A stretch of 64,000 nucleotides of DNA. Origin: Litoditis marina. Lineage: Eukaryota > Nematoda > Chromadorea > Rhabditida > Rhabditidae. The position numbers and the translations under genes are program-made. Below the pieces are notes generated by a model. That model did no database searches. It saw nothing but the letters and a program-made list of their open reading frames with translations, and had not been told where the DNA came from. Shown here piece by piece: positions 39,601 to 51,600 of the stretch. The stretch lies in NCBI GenBank assembly GCA_964036275.1, contig OZ038433.1, positions 18,420,257-18,484,256 on the forward strand. Direction: 5' to 3'. How positions within the stretch are numbered: the stretch's first letter is position 1; each line of letters begins with the position of its first letter.

Positions 39601-42600
39601 TATCTAGAAACTCTTCAACTTGATTTTTTCATCGATATCGAATAACAAATTGGTATGAATCGAGTTTTCTTACCTCGAAAACTGTATTCCATTATTCTAG
39701 AATCGATTCAATGAAGTCGCTGACTCGATGAATCGATCTTACCTGCAATAATATCTTAATAATAACTTTCATCAATTTTTAAATTGGAAATGTTCGAGAA
39801 ATATTCGATAATCAAACAATATAGAATGAACTAGTAGATATAGAATGATCGTTTGGTACATGAACAACTTCAAGTCGATAAACAACTGTCGAGAAATGGT
39901 TCCATTGTGGTGCTTAAAGAAGGACGATTATGTGGTCCAATCGCAACGCTTCAGTCCTTTAAACCGCAATATATTTTTCAATTGCAGTTTAAAGGACCGA
40001 TGTAACGGGATTGGTCCACATAATCGTCCTTCTTTAAGTGAAATCGATTAGCCAAAATCGTCTTGGGTGGCAAGCCCAAAATAGACGATTTCTCGATTCA
40101 CAGTAAGCAGAGCTAAGAAACTAGTCAAAATTTGTTCAAATTCGAGCAGTATGTTGTGGACATAGTCTTACACTATTGGTGAAAGTTTCGTTGAGTTATA
40201 TTAACGTAAAGATCAGTTAAATAGATGTATAAACTTTCGAAACGAATTGAAATAAATGGATGGCTATTCGATTGCGGCGGCGGCGCCTTTGATTTCGATG
40301 GGATGGTTGTCGTTTTCGCGCCCTTTTCTGTCTGCGGCTTAACATGTAAACAACCGTGGAAAATCGTCTTTTCTTCAAGATTTCGATGATCAATTCGATT
40401 CATATCAAAGGAAAACTATATCGAATGTTGGATATGTTATATAAACCCGATATCGGTCCAATTCGTTAGCAATAATATAATAATCGGATCTAGTTTCCCG
40501 GCCGATGCACCATTTCGCACCGGCATAGACAGGAAATTAGGATGGGAAAAGGTGGTGGTGGTTGAGTGGTCCTGTCTACACCGGGCGAGGACTATACTTG
40601 CCACTAAGCTATTGTTTTAGAACAGATAGATTCTAACAAGTTTCCAACCAATAGTTTACCTTTTGACTACGCACGACTTACTGTGGCGTACGTAGTTATT
40701 GAATTACACAAAAACTATACAAAACACGTTTGAATAATATGTTTCATACACAAAATAAACACACGAATACAATAATAAACAAAAGATTTAATCGATAATT
40801 TCGTGTTTTCGTTTCTAGTTGTATTTCGATGTATTACTCGATTCTAGTTCTCGTTTCGCTTACATTTTAGGTAGCGATATAGAAAGTCTAATTATATAAG
40901 AAGAACTTAAATATATTTCGATTTCATACTCGTTCCTGTCTCGATTCGGTCACTTTTTAGGCCGCGATATAATAAACGACTGACGGCTCTGATTGGCGAG
41001 CTGGAGAAAACTTAGCTCCGAGCCATTCTAGACGCCTGCGCATCTAACTGTACGCGGCGCGCGTTTGAATATACAGTTTCGGCGGAATACGTACTTTGTC
41101 GCCGCGACAGATATTGCCCCAGGCGTTGACTGTGACGACATTACGTACTACATTATTGCAACGATGGTAATAAATTAACACAATCCAATATCCGAACAGA
41201 CACTTCACTTAACATAGAGCGCGACACTTTACCTCAACATAGAGCGCAAAACCTATCCCTAATATAGAGCGTGAGACCTCTTTCTAATATAGAGCGCGGG
41301 AATTCTTCTTAACATAGAGCGCGGAAGTTCTCCCTAACATAGATTGCGAGAGTTTTTCTAAACATAGAGAGCGGAACTTAACATAGAGCGCAAAACCTTT
41401 CTCTAACATAGAGCGCGAGAGTTTAACATAGAGCGTGAGACCTCTTCCTAATATGGAGCGCGGGAATTCTTCCTAACATAGAGCGCGAAACCTCTCCCTA
41501 ACATGGAGCGCAAAAGTTTTTCTAAACATAGAGAGCGGAACTTCACATGGAGCGCGAAACCTCTCCTTATCATAGAGCGCGAGAGTTTTCCTTAACAGTG
41601 AGCGTGAGACCTCTTCCAAACATAGAGAGCGGAACTTAACATAGAGCGTGAAACCTCTCTCTAACATAGAGCGCGAGAGTTTTCCTCAACATAGAGCGCC
41701 AATCCTCTTTCATAACATAGAGCGCGGGACCTCTCCAACATAGAGCGCGGAAGTTCTTCCTGACGTAAAGCGCAAGAGTCTTTCTAAACATAGAGAGCTA
41801 AACTTAACATAGAGCGTGAAATCTCTCTCTAACACAGAGCGCGAAAGTTTTCCTTAACATAGAGAGCGTGAGACCTCTTCCTACCATAGAGCGCGAGAAT
41901 TCTTCTTAACATAGAGCGCGGAAGTTCTCCCTGACATAGAGCGCAAGAATTTTTCTAAACATAGAGAGCGGAACTTAACATAGAACGTGAAACCTCTCTC
42001 TAACAGAGAGCGCGAGAGTTTTCCTTAACATAGAGAGCGTCAGACCTCTTTCTAACATAGAGCGCGGAAGTTCTCCCTGACATAGAGCGCGAGAGTTTTT
42101 CTAAACATAGAGAGCGGAACTTGACATAGAGCGCGAAACCTCTTTCTAACATGGAGCGCGAAAGTTTTCCTTAACGTAGAGCGCGAGACCTCTCTCCAAC
42201 ATAGAGCGCCAATCCTCCCTCTAACATAGAGCGCGAGACCTCTCTCCAACATAGAGCGCCAATCCTCTCTCTAACATAGAGCGCGAGACCTCTCTCCAAC
42301 ATAGAGCGCGAGTCCTCTCTCTCTCTAACATCACGCTGCCCACGCCATTTGCATCACCCAGCTGTCCTCAGCTTCCTCACCATTTTCCGACTAAAAATGC
42401 AGAAAAAAGTTTCAGACATACAAACAAACCAAAGTAGCGAAATATAAATATGGATAATCAACGGTAGGTGAATACGGGGCATTCTAGGGTACGTTGGATG
42501 CCGGTGGCGAGCGAACTCCGTAAATCGGCAACTTTTTAGCTGCAACAAATCAGCGCGCGATCAAAATGTCGTTCATGTTTTTTCCGAATGTTTTCTCAGA

Positions 42601-45600
42601 TGGGCTGAGTTACACAGAAGCCACTCTCGAGCCAACCGCGACATGCAAGTTGACATCGCGCTCAGCCAAGTTTTCGGTCTTAGGTGTCGGGAACTATGTC
42701 TGTGACTTCCCACGTACGACGTAACCACGTAACTATACCTGTTCAGACATGATAAATGAGGCGAAAGACTACAGACAAACACCTTGGATCGGCTTGGTTG
42801 CGCCCACTCAGGACTGTAACTTTCTCTGGTTGGATGGTTCGCCAATAAACAAATCCGTCATAACGTGGCTGATCAGGGAACCTAATCATTGCAGAACCAC
42901 CGAAACGTGTGCTCATGTCAGTTAAGTTTGTAGTATGGAGCTCTTGATCGCGGCAAATTGGTCCTGTACGCACACGTTTCTGGAGAAAACAATATGAATG
43001 TCGATACTTTTGCAGAATATGAAATATCACGTCTTTTTACATTATGTCATAATGGTTTTTATTCATACGTGCATCTCACAGTCTAGCAGTACTGTTTACA
43101 TGTTCTTATAACAACTTTAACGCGACCTATAATTCATATATCACGTAACGTATACCACACGTTTCCATTTGTGTTAACTGTCAATCAACTAATCTTCAGA
43201 TTCGAGCCGGATTTTTCATTAAAGACCGGTCGACTTCGAGATTATTGAACGATATGTCCTGCAGTCATCGTCCTAACCGAATGCTGTGTAAAAAACCGGC
43301 CACTCCACTCAAGGTTGAAGGTAAATAGATCAAACTAGAAACCAACAGGCGATTAGTCAGGTTTGAAGGTCATGTTCAAGGCACCACAGTGGTCACGTTC
43401 AAAGCCAAATTGGTTTCTTACATGGTGGAAATAGAAATTAAAAGTTAAAATTGAATTAATCGCGGAAGAAGTGATCAAATTAGAAGGCAATAGTCGCGTG
43501 AACGATCACTATGGAATGATGATGTGTGTTCAACGTTTACGAAATTATGCATTCAACTGAATCTAAAATCATAGAGACTTATCACTCTGAACGGCCCACA
43601 ATGCAATGGAGGACGTCGTTATTAACGTCGAGAGAATCCAAAACGTGGGAAATCGAAATAAGGCATTGGGATAATGGAACGGAATATCGAGACATTGGAA
43701 CATTAGATAAGCAAACTGGGACATTGTAATGGGAGATTGGGACCTTCAGAGAGTCAGACCCGTGTGGTCTATTTGTTCTGTTGTGTAACTAAAAGAGTGA
43801 AGAGAAGTTATGAACATAATACAGTCTTTGAGAATAAGCAATAACATTTTAAAATAAAACGCAATTCGATCATGAATGCATTAATATTCGATATGTTCCG
43901 TTGTCGAAACGATTTAGAAAAGAAAATGGAGTTGGCATAACTGAGTTGAATCAATTTTTACAGTGGCGAAACCTTGTGAAAAAGGCTGGAGTTTCTACGA
44001 AGAAACTAAGTCCTGTTTCAAAGTGAGTTAGATGCCATTGACAGAGAAATCCGAGTAAATAGCCTCCTATCCTGCGTCTTTCTCTTGATTTCACATCTTG
44101 ATACAACTCCAATAAAATATGACATATGGAAAGAAGAACCAGACGAAAATAGGGCACCGAGAGTCTTGAAATCTGGAGAAGTTTGGTCCCGCAGGCTGTT
44201 GTTAGCAATCAATCATCAAATGAAATCAAACTACATCTATTATGATCCATTCCAGCACTACGTACGTTCTGCCAACTTCGATGAGGCAAATGCGCATTGC
44301 AAGTCGTTTGGTTCTTATTTGGCTTCTATCACAACAACGGGAGAGAGAGAATTCGTGAAACGTTGGTGATTTTTCCATGTGCACCACTCGAAATGAAGAT
44401 GATGAAACAACTTTCACTCCAAATAACCAAACACAATTTAGAACTGATTCAAACGGGACGCCAGAAACGATTTGAGGACGAAACGACAATTGGATTGACA
44501 GCCTTTCCCAAATCGTGCGACTTCAGATGGATGGACGGGACTCCGCTGAACAAATCCATCGTCTCCTGGAACTACAAGGAGCCGAACTTTTGTGCACAAT
44601 ATCAGTTCTGCACACATGTGAGTAAAAATAAGAAACCGATGACAGAAAAAATTAATAAAAGAAAACGGTTCTTGTCCGTCCGGTGTAAACAGCAAGCCCT
44701 CGTCAGCAATCATGACTTTACAGGTTCAAGAATGAGAATTAGAAGCCTAATATAGGCTGAATTCGGGAGAATGTAGGAAATTCAGAAATGCTAGAAATAA
44801 ACGAGGTTAGGCTTGAAAAGGCTAAATTAGGTGTCGACAAGCCCAATTTGGTTCATTTCTAGCAATTCTGAACTTCCAATATTTTCTGGATTTATTTTAT
44901 TTTTGGCTTATGATTTTCACCTGAGATTTCAGGCTTGTAATTTTCACCTGGACATCTACTCTCAGTCCCGAAGAAGGAATAAATACAAACCCAAAGGACG
45001 AAAAAAAAACATTTTTGATATGTGACTTGGGTAAACAACTGATGACATAGTTTAGATTGATGTGCCTAGTATTTGGAGAGCTGGACCACTCGGCATTTTG
45101 GACGACTCTACATGTAGCAAAAGATACAATAAACTGTTATGCAAGAAAAACGCCACCGTTGAAGGTGAGCTCGCATATTTACGATTAACTTGCAAAACAA
45201 AGTTCAAGTGGTTCGCAGTGAAACCAGGTATCAGTACAACAGAGAATACATTCACGTACATACTATACTAGAAGTAACATGAATAGTCACGTGAAACTAG
45301 CATTCTAATGAGGCATTGTGCGTTGCACGTTTCTCCGTTCTGATGTGTTCAACATGTTTCACGTGACTGTGCAATCGACTAAGAGTGTAACTTCCGTTTT
45401 ATCAAACATAAACAAGCGCTCTCAAACTTCTGGCGGCGTAGCAATCCTTCCAACCTCATGAGGAGCTCACATGAGTTTCAGATGAGTTACCTCATGAGCT
45501 ACTCGTGAACTCCCAATGTTGTAGCATAGCAATCGATAGAATCTTATGAGAAGCTCGTGCCAATACCTCATGAGGTGATCTAATGAACTTTTGTAGGAAT

Positions 45601-48600
45601 TGCTACGCCACCTGGTATCCCACGGGACACCAGATTAACATAAAAGTACGCAAAGCGAAGACACAGGTTGTGATAAAACTGCCGAAATTTCTAGCAGACG
45701 ATTGGACCCTCTTCAGGCCTTTGGGTCAAATGACTATCGGATGAACCAACCGCAACGCACAGCCACAAAAATGTATGATGCTGATTTATTACGCAGATGA
45801 GAGCGTAAAAACTGTAAAATTGGAATGGAAAAGTAAGAAGAAAACAGAAGTTGAGACACGGCGATCAAGAATACAGTCACATAATGGAATATGAACACAA
45901 TGCAGTAACGAGTACAGTAATACGATGTATACACAGTAGTTGCCACGAAAGTACAATCAGGAACTGAACAAGGTGTAACACATGTACTACAATGAATGGT
46001 TATCAACAGACACGTTCAGTTCTGAACCTAGTTATAAAAAAGTAGGGCAGGCAGTAAATAAGGTGCAGTGAAGACCGCATGAGCGAAATATTTCCTGGTC
46101 AAAATTCAAAAATACGCTGTGTAAGGTAGATGCGCAAGGTGTATTCAAAAAGCACGGTTTAAAATGTAATACTCAGCACAGAACGGTCAAATTCAAACCC
46201 GTCGGGTGCGTTGCGGTCGCGTCGCGGTTTGTTTGGATCAATCGATGATTACACGAAGCCAACACCGCTTTGAGCCAGACGTGGTTTTTATCTAAATGTC
46301 GTCGGAACCCCCTCTACCCTCACTCGCCCTAACTGGGGTACTTTGTGCAATGCCTCCAACCGAATCAGTTTTCAGAGAAAGTGGTGTGCAAAAGCGGTTG
46401 GGTCCGTTTGGAAGGAACAGCTACTTGTATTGAGGTAATATTGTCGTTGAATAACCATCATTAGCAAACAGTGAGTAAACGATGTTGTCCTAATGAGTGA
46501 GAGTTCACGTTTTAATTGAACTGTACAGAGACGGCTGCTGTTTTTGAATTATTGAAAATTTCTCCCGAATTTTTTTTTCGTATTTTGTGGCTGCCAATCA
46601 CGTGTTCCATCTTTGTGTTTCCAGGACAATACGAATCCAAGAAAAAACGTCAAGAATCCAGGTATATATTTTATACCCATATTTGTGGTAACACGAAATA
46701 GTAGTTCAATGACTTTTATGCATACCAATTTATCTCTATAACACAAATACGTTAAATGGTAGGTAACAGGACTCAAACTGTTCAAAATTACTGACATTAT
46801 TCAAGAGACACACGTTTTGCTTGGTCTTCATTTTTACGCTGCTTATCATCTACCTCAAGTGTTTGGTTTTTAGATGAGATGCTGAAATCAAAATGTTTGG
46901 CCCTGTCGAAGAGATCGTATTTCGACGAAGCCACTGTGAGTATGAAATTCATGTAATTAACATCTGTATCAGCTTTACTATTCCTGATGCTCCAACCTTG
47001 CTTTACTAAAAATAATCTGAATATCGACAAATAGTTAAAAGTTCTTTTTTTGGACAAAATACATTTGTATCACTATAATGTTTTGAGTCGTGTAGTTGTA
47101 GATATTCGTTCAGTAAAAAACAATAAAAAAATAAAAACGTTCATTCCCTGAAGCAGCTATAACTACTCAGGCAGTGGCGGGCTGCTAGCCAGCTAGCAAA
47201 GTCGAAATTTTCAAAATTTTTGACTTTTTGGCTAGCACTGGCTAGCAACTGGCTAGCAACACAGCGAGTTTTCGTTGCAGGACCTGATAATAAATCGATA
47301 AAATGGCGTAGTCCTTTACAATTTAGAATGAAAATTTCACAATTTTCAATTTTAGCTGTTTGTCTGAACTTTTGATTTAATGTTTTTTTTATATTTTGTT
47401 GAATATTCATAATGTTGTACCATTGTTAACACAGGTTGCTCTTAATGTTGTTGCGCATATACTTTTGTACATAATACATGATAGTAACAGGATGTAACGA
47501 TCAATTTATGTGTGATTAGTTGCTTACTTTTTTTACTCCAAGATTCATTGCTCTGTAATATAGTATTACTATTTTTGCACCTATATCATTCCTCAAGTTT
47601 AAGGGTCGTCGTCAAACGTTCGAGTCAGCCGGCTAATTCTGCTACGCGCTCTTCTCATGGCGCTCCGATATCAAATGAGCATTTGATTCCATACCACTTC
47701 GAAGGTGGAGGCGCAGAAATTGAGTATGGTATGTTCACTCTTCACTGTAGGAAAGAAAACGAATGCTAGTTTTATTAGTTTGTCGAACTGGTCTCACTTT
47801 TACGGTATTTTAATCATGTTTCCACTTTTTCGCGACTATTCGGCTATTCGGCAAAAAAAGGACCCGTATATCAACTTCAGTACGTGGTTATGTATTCAAA
47901 ATCGGCATGTTTTAGCGATACTGGTGAAGTTCGCATTTCTATTCATAGGGATTATCCGGACAAACAATTTTACTCTATTTTGCCTTTGATGATCCACATG
48001 TTTGTTGTGATTATTATCACTTTATATTGTCACACGAAAGATTTTAAGGTGCTGGTCATCGTACGGGTAATGTTTCCAACAACGTGAGTGTGCCCTGGCT
48101 GGAGGCTGGAGTGCGAACTTCAAGATCAACGTGGAAGGATACTTCGAGGAATGACGCGCTGCAGAAAGCCATTAGCGTAAGTTCTAATCTATGAAAATAC
48201 ACCCAGACGTCTTCTTTTTTTATGTCGAGCAGGCTTTCCTATTTTGATTTGATACATTTGCTAATACGACCTCCCTTTCTAATAGGTTGGAACTTACCCA
48301 TTAACACGTAATATTCTCCCCAATGTTCTGAAAATTCATCGAAAAGTGTAGAAATCTGGCTAATTTGTAACTTTTTTGCCCTTCTAGGGACTTACGACCC
48401 CCCCCCCCCTCTCTCTCTCATCGAATAGTTCCACGGCGTGCAACCTGTGGTCTCCCGTTTTAAAAACAAATGACACGTTATATTCTTTGATGAATATAAA
48501 AACTTTTAATTCAACCTGTACTTTTTATAGGAACGACTTTCGCCGTTCGGATCACGAGAACTATATCAACGGAATCCCTCAAAAGGTATGTAGTATGTTC

Positions 48601-51600
48601 AATTCAACCTACTGATACTAGGTGGTAGGTGCAAATCAAGTGTATGCTGCTAGCCTCTTGCCACTCAAGTTTTGGAGCATGAATAAAAAAAAACATTATG
48701 ATTCATTTTCACATATTTCCATAAAACTAAAGTACTTCTTCACTGTTTTCAGCGCAGTGGACATCCTCAGACATGCCGGAACGGTCCGCAGATCAAATAG
48801 CCCTCATGAATCCTCTTCCGGAAGATCCGCTCATTCTCCAGCGCTCCAGAATAGGTCTCTTGCACCTCTGTTTAGTTTCCTCTTTGATTGTCTTTGCACG
48901 ATGCACAGCTGCACCTCTGTCATTTTAATTAGACTTTCTAGTGATCGTACCGCTAGGCAAACATCTAGTTCTTTGACATATACAGAATTAGGAATTATAA
49001 GCAACTTATTCGATAATATTAGTCGATTCCATGTTATATTCTGTCTAAGTTAAGCATTCTATGTTGCCCAGCCTATACTCATTTTTATCATGTCTAGATT
49101 TGGATCTCTGCGATAGTCTCTTGAACGAGATATGTTGTATTTTGTTACTATGTGCTCAAATCATTGTATTATCTTGTTTGGCTATTGGCGCTGTTTTCTG
49201 TAATAACTACGAGTCTGAATAAAATTTCATGTTTACTGCGTTTGTGTGTATTCACCGATCCTAAAAATGTCAAGAAAATATTCAGTTTAATTAAAAGGAC
49301 CCTATTATCGAAGGGAAAAACCCCTGTTCAAATGCACATTCAGCTAGCTAGCTGCTAGCCAGAGGGCGCTCAAAAGTGCTCTGGGCTAGCAGCCAGCTAG
49401 CAGCCCAGCGCTTGCTAGCCATTTGCTAGCTGGCTAGCAGCCCGCCGTTGCCTTAGTTGACAATTATATTCTTTTTTCATAAGAAATCGATGATCTTGTT
49501 TCAGTCTCGGTGTTTTGTGAAATCAACGGATTGTTATTCGGTTGTCTATCCTGAACAGCTGATAAGAAATCCGGATTATTATCAAGTACGGAGAGAACTT
49601 GAATCAGTATTGCTTCTGGTAGGTTTTCAAATTTATAAACGAGTTGAAACACTCATATGTGTTGGTGAGAAAGTAAACAAAACTCTTTCCGGGTTTCCGC
49701 AGTTATTTGCTTGCGGAATCAAACGTTTCTAATGAAACAAAGTTTAGTACTGTATAAAACAAATTCACATGTTGTGACGCTTTCTGAAATGAATCTGAAA
49801 TGAACTGTTCTGAATGAATCAGGGTCGAAATAATTTTGAGTGGCATCTTTCACTAAGCACATCTTCCCATAATAAATTTCCAGGATAGATCCTCTCAATT
49901 ATGTGTATTCGGCAGAGAAGAACGATGCAGAACGAATGAAAAACTACGGGGTGGACGCTGTTTCTGGTTGTCTTCTGAAAAAGGTGCTTCAGAGTTTTCG
50001 AGTAACAACTATTGAGGCTGTAAGTTTTTATTGGGCTGTAAAAATTGCATGGTTATTGGCGAATTTCGTTTCATGCTTCATTATGATGACATGTAACTTG
50101 AGTTTGAATGCTGCAGAAGCTCAATGAGTTAGGGGAAACCATGAGTTGGTGGAAATTATCGCAGTTGGAGCTATTTTTATAGTATTTTCAATTTCAAATA
50201 TGACTGTTACCTCAGAAAAACGGTACGTTTCTGTTCTAATTGTTTCAAAAAAGTTATAAATTCAGGCATTATGTTCTGAATCTCGCAGAAAAAAAGATTT
50301 TGTATCAGACCGATCATTAATTTACAGTTCACTAGTCTTCTGTAAAGTTGAACAATTGTGCAAAACCTCTTCACCGAATCAACAGAAATATAGTGAACTG
50401 TTCATACTGTTACAACAAAGAGTAACTACACCTTTTGCAGGTTCTTGGTCTTCTGCTTCGAATGACTGTCAGAAAAATGAAGGAACACTGTTCGTCCCCC
50501 ACGATGACAGAGACATGCAAACGGTTTTGAGTGAGTATACTTAGGGGCTGTTTATCTGCCTACCAACCATCTCACTTTATTAGGAATATCTCAATTTCTA
50601 ACCAATAATATTACTTTCTGACAAAACATCTTGAAATGTGATATCTTCCGAACCGGGATTGACACAGACACAGATTCAGACACAGACACAGATTCAGACA
50701 CAGATTCAGACACAGACACAGACACAGACACAGACACAGACACAGACACAGACACAGACACAGACACAGACACAGACACAGACACAGACACAGACACAGA
50801 CACAGACACAGACACAGACACAGACACAGACACAGACACAGACACAGACACAGACACAGACACATACACAGACACAGACACAGACACAGACACAGACACA
50901 GACACAGACACAGACACACATTTGTTCTACGTTCATATGGTCAATGAAAGAACTATGAATATGTTATATTGTTGTTAATTGGCGTTTTAATTTCAGACTA
51001 TATGTCATCCGAATTCCCGGACGGCCTGGCCGTTTGGATCGGACTTGTGAAAACGGACAATTGGAACACGATTGACGGATCAAAGCTGGATTATGTCAGA
51101 TGGATACCACAGAACATAGGTAAGTCAAATGGGTAGTATTCAGATACGTTCTCACCACCGGTTACTTCATTCTTTTTCGTAAGCTGTCACTTTTTCTATC
51201 AGTGTAACAGAACGAACGGTGATGAAATTAAATCGCCTAGCTTCGCTTGGAACTTCCGAATGGTTTTGCTTTTCTTGTATTCAAATTTTTAACTCACAAT
51301 TCCACAATTATTCTATTCTATTCTACTTCTACTTTTTTCTGAGAACAGAACACGAGATTTGTACAGGTACCCTGGGCTCTTCTGTGTCGGCCGCTGTGTT
51401 TCTGAGTGGAAAACCGGCTGAACATCATGGCTCCTTCAATGGTTACATGCAGGTCGAGAAAGATGGATCCAGGTAAAACAACAACTCTAAGGAGTGACCA
51501 TCACTTTAGATTGATCTCGTAACTGGCCACAAATTTGCATTGTTTCCAGAGAGTTTCCTTTAGAAGAAGCTTAGTTTCTGATCAGATCTTTAAGAACATA

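Larger units (their letters stand above)
35653..40598. mobile_element. Interior of a non-coding LTR element
   Basis: Almost 5 kb between the two 511-bp LTRs without any gag or pol motif on either strand; only short open frames occur. The base composition (many CGAT words) is unlike the surroundings. It contains a tandem array (37790-38350) and a MITE (39914-40037). It fits a large non-autonomous LTR derivative dependent on other elements. Confidence 0.7.

Noticed and set aside
25554..42335. Regular repeats with spacers, CRISPR-like at first sight
   Set aside because: Units are head-to-tail ~25-bp tandem repeats without unique spacers, in an intron-bearing eukaryotic sequence.
48403..48412. 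Poly-C run as a regulatory element
   Set aside because: A short homopolymer beside a CT tract inside a transposon intron; no evidence of function.
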